This document shows, one piece after another, positions 1 to 5,291 of a stretch of 7,033 nucleotides of DNA. How positions within the stretch are numbered: position 1 is the first letter of the stretch; each line of letters begins with the position of its first letter. This DNA comes from an uncultured Polyangiaceae bacterium (lineage in GTDB: Bacteria > Myxococcota_A > Polyangia > Polyangiales > Houyiibacteriaceae). The stretch covers positions 1 through 7,033 of the forward strand of contig CAMYMX010000180.1 in the NCBI GenBank assembly GCA_947259605.1. The letters run 5' to 3'. The notes below the pieces were generated by a model. The model was not told the origin of the DNA. It searched no databases and was given only the letters and a program-made list of their open reading frames with translations. The position numbers were made by a program, and so were the translations under genes.

Positions 1-437
1 CGAGCCAACACGTTTCGTGAGTTGTTCCAGCCTCCAAAGATGATGACATAGCTCGTCGCCGTATAGCTATCGCTATTCGCGTAGGACGCTCCGTCGCCGA
101 AAATCTCGACCTTGATGTCTCCTTCGGGACTCTCGCTTCGCGCGTCGAACTCGACCCGCACGTCCCGCGGAAGCGTCCGCAGGAGCCAGAGCGGATGGTT
201 CTTTGCCCCCTGCACGTGAAGCTGCCCTGCTTTGATTCGCCAGTTCCCCCCGGTCTGTTTGTACGCAGCCCCGACCTGGACCCGCTCGAAGTCGTCCGCA
301 AAGCCAGTCCCAATCCCGGGGTCTCCTTGCGGCGTACACCCCGCCGACAACAGCAACGCCAGCACCAACGCTGACGCTGGCACTGACACTGTCGCTGTCG
401 CTGACACTGCCCCTCCCCTACGGATCCGTGCACCCAT
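1..437 (-). CDS. Lipoprotein with predicted beta-sandwich domain (C-terminus beyond window)
   Basis: This reading frame is open to the left edge, so only the first 145 residues are visible. The ATG at 437-435 gives a basic n-region (MGARIRRGG), a hydrophobic stretch and a lipobox LLSAGC with the lipidated Cys at residue 34 (codon 338-336). The +2 residue is Thr, not Asp, which under the E. coli Lol rule points to the outer membrane. After the Cys comes a mature part with FADDFERV (46-53), NHPLWLL (80-86), DVRVEFDA (92-99), GDIKVEIFGDG (106-116) and YVIIFGGWNNS (130-140). This alternating pattern resembles concanavalin/3-keto-disaccharide-hydrolase-like jelly rolls seen in myxobacterial lipoproteins, but I cannot name the family and no catalytic function is claimed. 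An alternative GTG start at 407 has a far better Shine-Dalgarno (GGGGAGG a few bases upstream) and avoids the 20-bp overlap with the preceding gene, but would leave the signal peptide without positive charge. The gene is last of the visible leftward operon. Confidence 0.85.
   Translation of the reverse strand, partial: MGARIRRGGAVSATATVSVPASALVLALLLSAGCTPQGDPGIGTGFADDFERVQVGAAYKQTGGNWRIKAGQLHVQGAKNHPLWLLRTLPRDVRVEFDARSESPEGDIKVEIFGDGASYANSDSYTATSYVIIFGGWNNSRNVLA
348..412 (-). repeat. Imperfect hexanucleotide repeat inside the lipoprotein signal peptide
   Basis: Reading leftward from 407, six consecutive six-base units fit the consensus GYGNCA (407-372), followed by three units GYGYTG (371-354) and a degenerate CTGTTG. 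The units encode dipeptides Val/Ala-Ser/Thr/Pro and then Val/Ala-Leu, so the run supplies the polar-to-hydrophobic part of the lipoprotein signal sequence. The repeat is in frame (six bases), so loss or gain of a unit would change signal-peptide length without a frameshift. Slippage here is inference. Confidence 0.65.
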
Positions 438-1521
438 CTTCATCCAAGTCCCGCCCTTCGATGGCCTCTTCGTTGGGGCACTTGTCGTCTGCGTCGGGGA
501 TGAAATCGTTGTCGTTGTCCGGATCCATGCAGCCGTCGGCATCTTCGAAACCATCGAAGTCTTCGGGCAGTCGCGGGCACTCGTCGCGCGAATCCGGAAT
601 ACCGTCCGCGTCCAGGTCGTCGGTTTGCGGAGACCAGGACACACCGACGATCGCGCGGAAGCGCGGTTGACCGAGACCTCGGACGAAGCCCATGCCGATC
701 GCGGCGGTCATCGTCACGTGGTTCTTGGTCCAGCGCACGCCGACATCGCCTTCGAGTGTATTGGTGCTCTTCCCCCGAAACGAAGTGGTGCCGCGGAGCT
801 CGAGAAGCCCGAAGAGGTCCTTGGCGGGGGGAATCGGCGGCTTCAGCGAGAAGCCATACTGAAACTCTTGCCCCAGGGTGTCGACGCCGAAGCTGCGGGG
901 GTTCACGCGGTAGCGCCATCCGAGCATCATGCCTGCGCCGGCGCCCAGCAGATGAAAGTCAGCGAGCAACTGTGCGTCAAACGAGAACTGGCCTTCGCTT
1001 GCGTAAAAGCTCGTGCTTCCGATCGGAACCGGAAATGTGAGCAAGAGACCGAGGCCGGGACCGTCGGGGCGGTTCTGGGTGGGCTCGGTCTTCTCTCCGA
1101 AGAACCGAACCTTCGTCGTAAACCGCGGGTCTTCGACGGCAAATCCGGTGAAAGACCTCGGAACGTCGTTCGTAGGGTCTACGGTCTCTCCGTTCTGATA
1201 GAGAACCAGCGGCACTTCCAACGCGAGTGACCAACGCCCGAAGAGGCCGACCTCGAAGAACAGGTCCCCGGTCAGGCGATTGTCGATGAGCTGATCGCCC
1301 GGTGCATCGGCGTATCGAATGCGCAGTGGACGGTTGGAGTACCACGTGGAGAGGCCGAGATTGTAGCGGGCATGCCCCAGCGTCGCACTACCGTTGAAAC
1401 CGAGAAAGCCGAAGCGGTCGAGCGAAGGCCGGAAGCGCTCAATGTTGATCGCCTGTGCCGATGCCTCCACCGAGGCGGTGAGCGCCATGAGCAACCCAAG
1501 GAGGGGTGTCCACCGGGTCAT
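418..1521 (-). CDS. Outer-membrane beta-barrel-like protein with thrombospondin type 3 repeat tail
   Basis: The product is 367 residues. Residues 1-22 form a Sec signal peptide (MTRW, then a hydrophobic core) with a predicted cleavage ASA|Q. Residues about 30-298 show alternating short hydrophobic/aromatic segments with glycines, such as FLGFNGSATLGHARYNLGL, WSLALEVPLVLY and GLGLLLTFPVPIG, typical of an outer-membrane barrel. Residues 301-367 are a thrombospondin type 3 (calcium-binding) segment with about 21 Asp and 7 Glu in 67 residues. It contains DLDADGIPD, DFDGFEDADGC and DNDNDFIPDADDKCP, with cysteines at 315, 331, 348 and 364. Many myxobacterial proteins of this build continue into an OmpA peptidoglycan-binding domain; this one stops at GCTDP, so it lacks that anchor. 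The ATG at 1521-1519 was chosen because the signal peptide begins there and ATGA overlaps the ttcA stop; the same frame stays open to 1932 inside ttcA, but that part is not protein-like. Function is unknown; porin or structural surface roles are possible. Confidence 0.88.
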   Translation of the reverse strand: MTRWTPLLGLLMALTASVEASAQAINIERFRPSLDRFGFLGFNGSATLGHARYNLGLSTWYSNRPLRIRYADAPGDQLIDNRLTGDLFFEVGLFGRWSLALEVPLVLYQNGETVDPTNDVPRSFTGFAVEDPRFTTKVRFFGEKTEPTQNRPDGPGLGLLLTFPVPIGSTSFYASEGQFSFDAQLLADFHLLGAGAGMMLGWRYRVNPRSFGVDTLGQEFQYGFSLKPPIPPAKDLFGLLELRGTTSFRGKSTNTLEGDVGVRWTKNHVTMTAAIGMGFVRGLGQPRFRAIVGVSWSPQTDDLDADGIPDSRDECPRLPEDFDGFEDADGCMDPDNDNDFIPDADDKCPNEEAIEGRDLDEDGCTDP

Positions 1522-2315
1522 CTGACTTCGTTGCTTCCCAAGAGATGAGTCGTGCGAACGTTCTTCAACGCGGCCAGCATGCTTTGGCGCACTTTGGGCG
1601 CGCGCTTTTCGACCTCGTCGAGAAGCTCTTTGACCTGCTGCCGCCAGAGGTTCTCCTGCGAGCCGCAGAGGTTGCAGGGAATGATCGGGAAGTCCAAGTG
1701 CCCGGAGTATGCCGCAATGTCCCGCTCCGAGGAGTAAAGCAGCGGACGAATCACCGTATTGCGCCCGTCGTCGCTGAGGAGCTTCGCCGGCATCGCGCTG
1801 AGCGCCCCATTGAACATCATGTTCAACATGAGTGTTTCGATCGCATCGTCTCGATGATGGCCGAGCGCGATTTTCGTGCAGCCGAGGCTCTCCGCAGCGT
1901 TGTAGAGGATGCCTCTCCGAAATCGCGAGCATAGGCTGCAGTAGGTCTTGCCTTCCGGGATCCGCTCGGTCACCAGTTGATAGGTGTCCTTGCGAATGAT
2001 TTGGTGCGCGTAACCGTTCGCGAGCAACCAGGCCTCGAGCGCAGTCCCGTCATACCCAGGCTGGCCTTGATCGAGGTGAACCGCGATGAGCTCGAACGGC
2101 ACTGGCGCTCGTTGTCGTGCCCGCTCCAAGAGGTGCAGCAAGGTATAGCTGTCCTTGCCGCCACTGATCGCGACCATCACGCGGTCGCCGGGTGCAATGA
2201 GCCCGAAGTCCGCAATGCACTGCCCCATCTCGCGAGCGAGTCGCTTCTCCAACGTGGCTTGACCCACGTAAGATGGGTACTCGGCGAGCTCCGAGGCTGC
2301 AAGGCTCGCCGTCAC
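1518..2315 (-). CDS. ttcA: tRNA 2-thiocytidine(32) synthetase TtcA
   Basis: TtcA is a cytoplasmic ATP-dependent, [4Fe-4S]-containing enzyme that thiolates cytidine 32 of certain tRNAs to 2-thiocytidine. The 265-residue product carries the PP-loop SGGKDS at 51-56, which binds ATP, and two CxxC pairs, CSLC (126-129) and CNLC (214-217), the cysteine arrangement that defines TtcA and holds the iron-sulfur cluster. GHHRDDAIETLMLN (152-165) is the other conserved block of the family. The length is somewhat below E. coli TtcA but no core motif is missing. Translation most likely starts at the GTG at 2315-2313, which overlaps the hisD stop as GTGA; no strong Shine-Dalgarno is visible, consistent with coupling to hisD translation. 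The 3' end overlaps the next gene by ATGA. A different target of this PP-loop enzyme cannot be excluded, but the four cysteines make TtcA by far the best call. Confidence 0.94.
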   Translation of the reverse strand: MTASLAASELAEYPSYVGQATLEKRLAREMGQCIADFGLIAPGDRVMVAISGGKDSYTLLHLLERARQRAPVPFELIAVHLDQGQPGYDGTALEAWLLANGYAHQIIRKDTYQLVTERIPEGKTYCSLCSRFRRGILYNAAESLGCTKIALGHHRDDAIETLMLNMMFNGALSAMPAKLLSDDGRNTVIRPLLYSSERDIAAYSGHLDFPIIPCNLCGSQENLWRQQVKELLDEVEKRAPKVRQSMLAALKNVRTTHLLGSNEVR

Positions 2316-3583
2316 TTCGATCTTCGCAGGGCCACGGCGCGCGCATGCGCCTCCAACCCCTCGAGCCGAGCCAGTCGCTCCAGGAGGTCGGCTTGGCGAG
2401 TGATCGCGGCCTGAGAGTAGCGAATGAGTGACGACCTGACGACGAAATCATAGACGCCCAAGGGCGACGCAAAACGGACAGCGCCACCCGTCGGCAGGAC
2501 GTGACTGGGCCCTGCCGCGTAGTCGCCTGCGGCTTCGGGCGTGTGATAGCCGAGGAAGATGGCGCCCGCGGCGCCGATTCTTGTGAGCATGGCTTCGGAA
2601 TCTGCAACAGAAAGACTCAAGTGCTCGGCCGCAAGCGCGGTCGCCGCTCGGCCTGCCTCTTCGAGGTCGTGGACGATGAAGCAGTAGCCGTTGTTGCGTA
2701 CAGACTGCTCGGCGATCGCTTTTCGAGGAAGCGATGCGAGTTGTCGCCCGAGGGCGGCATCTACGGCCTCGGCTTGGGTGCGAGAAAGGACGACAGCAAG
2801 TGGATAGGCCGCCTCGTCGTGCTCCGCCTGCGACAAGAGGTCCGCCGCGACGATCTCTGGGTCGGCGCCGTCGTCCGCCACGACCAGGATCTCGCTCGGG
2901 CCAGCGATCGAGTCGATGTCGACGACGCCAAAAACGAGCCGCTTTGCGCAAGCGACGTAGATGTTACCGGGGCCGACGACCTTGTCGACACGGGGAATCG
3001 ACTCGGTGCCATAGGCAACCGCCGCGATGGCCTGCGCGCCCCCCGCGTCGACGACCTCGGTCACTCCGGCGATCTCCGCGGCCGCCAAGATCTCGGAAGT
3101 CGGATTGGGCGTGATCAGCACAATGCGTTCGACGCCGGCAACGGTCGCTGGAATCGCGGTCATCAATACCGTGGACGGATAGCGGGCTTTGCCACCCGGC
3201 GCGTACACGGCCGCCGCGGCCACCGGCTTGACGCGCTGACCCAGCTCGATCCCGTCTTCTTGATAACGAAACCCCGCGTCCCGCTGATGCTCGTGGTAGC
3301 GTCGAATCCGCTCGCCTGCCGCTGCCAAGGCCTCGCGGGTGTCGGGGTCGACCGCGCGCGCCTCCTTCAACCAGGCTTCGCGATTCAACACCAGGCACGT
3401 CGGGCGCCGGCGGTCAAAGCGCTCGGTGTATTCCAGAACGGCCTCGTCGCCCCGCTGACGGACTGCATCGAGAATCGCGCGCACGTCGGGCTCCACGCGG
3501 GCGAGATCTTCGTCGCCGCGTCGGCTCAAAGACGCCAACGTGTCTTCGTAGCCGGGTTGGCCTTGCTCGTAAATCGTGAGCAT
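2312..3583 (-). CDS. hisD: Histidinol dehydrogenase HisD
   Basis: HisD catalyses the last two steps of histidine biosynthesis, oxidising L-histidinol to L-histidine with two NAD+ in the cytoplasm. The 423-residue product has the normal family length. Expected zinc ligands are present: Gln252 and His255 in LLSQAEHD, Asp354 in AAGDYAAGPSH, and His413 in LEAHAR. The catalytic pair Glu320-His321 lies in AAEHLSL. The family signature is seen at 221-238 (VDIDSIAGPSEILVVADD) and the nucleotide-fold strand VVGPGNIYVACAKR at 202-215. The start is the ATG at 3583-3581. No Shine-Dalgarno precedes it, and a candidate promoter lies immediately upstream. No other his gene is in the window; instead hisD leads a coupled run with ttcA and two envelope genes, so histidine genes are probably dispersed in this genome (inference). 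Confidence 0.97.
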   Translation of the reverse strand: MLTIYEQGQPGYEDTLASLSRRGDEDLARVEPDVRAILDAVRQRGDEAVLEYTERFDRRRPTCLVLNREAWLKEARAVDPDTREALAAAGERIRRYHEHQRDAGFRYQEDGIELGQRVKPVAAAAVYAPGGKARYPSTVLMTAIPATVAGVERIVLITPNPTSEILAAAEIAGVTEVVDAGGAQAIAAVAYGTESIPRVDKVVGPGNIYVACAKRLVFGVVDIDSIAGPSEILVVADDGADPEIVAADLLSQAEHDEAAYPLAVVLSRTQAEAVDAALGRQLASLPRKAIAEQSVRNNGYCFIVHDLEEAGRAATALAAEHLSLSVADSEAMLTRIGAAGAIFLGYHTPEAAGDYAAGPSHVLPTGGAVRFASPLGVYDFVVRSSLIRYSQAAITRQADLLERLARLEGLEAHARAVALRRSK

Positions 3584-3617
3584 TTGCTGGTTCTAGCGGG
3601 CGTAAGAACGGGGTCAA
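3584..3617 (-). promoter_or_regulatory. Candidate sigma70-type promoter for hisD, possibly leaderless
   Basis: On the minus strand TTGACC (3617-3612, five of six matches to TTGACA) is followed after 16 bases by TAGAAC (3595-3590, four of six to TATAAT). Only CAGCAA (3589-3584) separates this from the hisD ATG, so transcription starting about seven bases after the -10 box would begin at or next to the A of the start codon. The absence of a Shine-Dalgarno fits a leaderless mRNA. The positions are read directly; promoter activity is inferred. Confidence 0.5.
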
Positions 3618-3666
3618 CCTCGCAACCTTGCCCTCCGGGCCGGAAAGTGCTCAGACTTCGCCGATC
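3618..3666 (+). promoter_or_regulatory. Remainder of the hisD-cysS divergent intergenic region, upstream of cysS
   Basis: The cysS promoter must lie between 3584 and 3666 or within the start of hisD. The only match I found is weak: TTGCCC at 3628-3633, 18 bases, then CAGACT at 3652-3657. The ATG at 3667 has no Shine-Dalgarno at normal spacing; GGAAAG lies about 17 bases upstream, too far. No T-box leader is present: there is no room for the long structured leader, and this lineage is not known for T-boxes. Confidence 0.3.
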
Positions 3667-5166
3667 ATGAACGTACGCCTGTACAACACCCTGACGGGCC
3701 AAAAGGAGCCCTTCGAGCCAGCCGACCCCGACCACGCCCGCATCTACGTCTGCGGCCCGACGGTCTACGACTACGCTCACCTCGGCCATGCTCGTTGCTA
3801 TGTCGTCTACGACGTGCTGGTCCGCCACCTGCGCAGCGATGGCATCAAGGTCACGTACGTTCGGAACATCACCGATGTCGACGACAAGATCCTCAAGCGT
3901 GCCGCCGAAACAGGCACGGAGCCGACCGAGCTCGCAACGCGCTTCGCCGCTGCTTATTCGGAGGACATGCATCGGCTTGGCAACCTCGACCCGGACATCG
4001 AGCCACGCGTCAGCACCCACCTCGAAGACATCTTTGCATTGGTGCAACGCCTGATCGACGGCGGTCATGCCTACCTGGCGGATGGCGACGTCTATTTCTC
4101 GGTCGAGTCGTTCCCCGAGTACGGCAAGCTCAGCCACCGTGACCTCGGCAAAATGAAGGCCGGCGCGAGCGACCGGCTCGACGGCGCACAAACCGCGCGC
4201 AAACGGCATCCCGCGGACTTCGCTCTGTGGAAGAAGAGCGAAGACGATGCCTGGGGTTGGGAAAGCCCCTGGGGACGCGGTCGTCCCGGCTGGCACATCG
4301 AGTGCTCGGCGATGTCGATGAAGCACCTCGGCGATACGCTGGACCTGCACGGGGGAGGACTCGACCTTGTGTTCCCGCACCACGAAAACGAGATCGCCCA
4401 GAGTGAGGCCGCGACCGGCAAACCATTCTCGCGTTGCTGGATGCACAACGGATTCGTCGAAGTTGACAAGGAGAAGATGAGCAAGAGTCTCGGCAACTTC
4501 TTCACGGCGCGAGATCTCTTTGACCGCGTCGAGCCCGAGGCGATCCGTTACTTCATGATGACGGTCCACTACCGGGCCCCGCTCAACCTCGACTGGAATC
4601 TCGACGGGGCTGGCAACGTCACCGGCTTCCCCCAGTTTGAGGAAGCCGAGCGGCGAGTGGCGTATCTCTACAAGACAAAGCAGCGCTTAGAAGGGCTTCC
4701 GCCGAAGCGCGTGGTCGACAGCGACGCGCCGACCCCCACGGAGATTGCAGGTTTCAGCGAAGCGCTGCGCGAGTCATTGGACGATGATCTCAACATGCCG
4801 ATCGCATTGGCCAAGCTGGCCGAGTTCCTCAAGGCTGTGAACGAGCTCTGCGATGGGGCCATGAGGAAAAAGGGAAAGGCGCCCCGCAGCTCCGTGGAGC
4901 AGGCCAAGGCCGGGTTCCGCGCTTTGGAAGGGGAGCTCGGGCTCGGCGCCGAGCCGGCAGACGTGATTCTTCTTCGAATCCGTGACCGAAGGGCCAAGGT
5001 GTCCGGCCTGGAGGCCTCCAACATCGAACGGCGCATCGCGGAACGAACCGAAGCAAGAGAATCCAAAGACTTCGGCGAAGCAGACCGGATTCGGGACGAG
5101 CTCGCAGCGTTGGGGGTGGAGCTGCTGGACGGCCCCGAGGGCACCGGCTGGACCATGGCGGACTGA
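3667..5166 (+). CDS. cysS: Cysteinyl-tRNA synthetase
   Basis: This class I aminoacyl-tRNA synthetase attaches cysteine to tRNA-Cys in the cytoplasm. The 499-residue product has the HIGH-type motif HLGHA (38-42) and the KMSKS loop exactly as KMSKS (270-274). Zinc/cysteine-binding residues are Cys29 (VCGPTVYDY), Cys213 (IECSAMS), His238 and Glu242 (PHHENE). The C-terminal tRNA-binding part ends in the family pattern RDELAALGVELLDGPEGTGW. It is longer than the E. coli enzyme (461 residues), mainly from extra sequence after the KMSKS domain (around 310-360) and near 400-410. The ATG at 3667 was chosen because homologues begin MxxxLYNTLT; a TTG at 3628 would add 13 residues without family support or a Shine-Dalgarno. 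The gene is transcribed divergently from hisD and followed 125 bp later by the J-domain gene on the same strand. Confidence 0.97.
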   Translation: MNVRLYNTLTGQKEPFEPADPDHARIYVCGPTVYDYAHLGHARCYVVYDVLVRHLRSDGIKVTYVRNITDVDDKILKRAAETGTEPTELATRFAAAYSEDMHRLGNLDPDIEPRVSTHLEDIFALVQRLIDGGHAYLADGDVYFSVESFPEYGKLSHRDLGKMKAGASDRLDGAQTARKRHPADFALWKKSEDDAWGWESPWGRGRPGWHIECSAMSMKHLGDTLDLHGGGLDLVFPHHENEIAQSEAATGKPFSRCWMHNGFVEVDKEKMSKSLGNFFTARDLFDRVEPEAIRYFMMTVHYRAPLNLDWNLDGAGNVTGFPQFEEAERRVAYLYKTKQRLEGLPPKRVVDSDAPTPTEIAGFSEALRESLDDDLNMPIALAKLAEFLKAVNELCDGAMRKKGKAPRSSVEQAKAGFRALEGELGLGAEPADVILLRIRDRRAKVSGLEASNIERRIAERTEARESKDFGEADRIRDELAALGVELLDGPEGTGWTMAD

Positions 5167-5171
5167 TGAGA

Positions 5172-5195
5172 GTATCAGGTGAGATGCGCTGATAC
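5172..5195. other. Perfect 7-bp inverted repeat just after cysS
   Basis: GTATCAG (5172-5178) and CTGATAC (5189-5195) are exact reverse complements around a 10-base loop, starting five bases after the cysS stop codon. The RNA could form a short hairpin, but no T tract follows (GCGCAAAG), so it is a poor intrinsic terminator. It could equally be a protein-binding dyad for the downstream gene. Confidence 0.45.
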
Positions 5196-5224
5196 GCGCA
5201 AAGTCCCGGTTCCTGGCTGGATCG

Positions 5225-5265
5225 GGCCCGCAGGGATGTGTCACTGGCCCGCTCCCTATGTCACC
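5225..5265. repeat. Pair of imperfect direct repeats, 21-bp spacing, upstream of the J-domain gene
   Basis: GGCCCGC occurs at 5225-5231 and again at 5246-5252, exactly 21 bp apart, about two helical turns. Each copy is followed by related sequence ending in TCAC: ATGTGTCAC at 5236-5244 and TATGTCAC at 5257-5264. The first copy contains the small dyad GTGTCAC. AGGGA (5232-5236) and TCCCT (5253-5257) are also inverted repeats of each other. The position 27-67 bases before the preferred start would suit an operator, but the regulatory role is inference. Confidence 0.4.
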
Positions 5266-5291
5266 CTAATAGTTCCTTGGAGCACGAAGCT

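Noticed and set aside
73..339. Minus-strand frame of 88 codons beginning MYAARRPRDWDW
   Set aside because: It is the wrong frame of the lipoprotein gene, which has a lipobox and folded-domain pattern in the neighbouring frame.
232..1230. Long plus-strand open frame of 332 codons opposite the lipoprotein and OM protein genes
   Set aside because: It is antisense to two well-supported genes, has no recognisable domain and no Shine-Dalgarno. Long antisense frames are expected where GC-rich codons are used on the other strand.
1522..1932. N-terminal extension of the outer-membrane protein frame back to 1932
   Set aside because: It overlaps ttcA in another frame, reads as Arg/Ala-rich shadow sequence and would bury the clear signal peptide that begins at 1521.
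2060..3570. Shared QGQPGY peptide in HisD (residues 7-12) and TtcA (83-88), hinting at duplication
   Set aside because: TtcA proteins normally have a DQxQPG motif at this place, the codons differ and no similarity extends beyond the hexapeptide, so it is coincidence.
3526..4569. Minus-strand frame of 347 codons opposite cysS
   Set aside because: It is a mirror of cysS codon bias with no domain; cysS is certain on the other strand.
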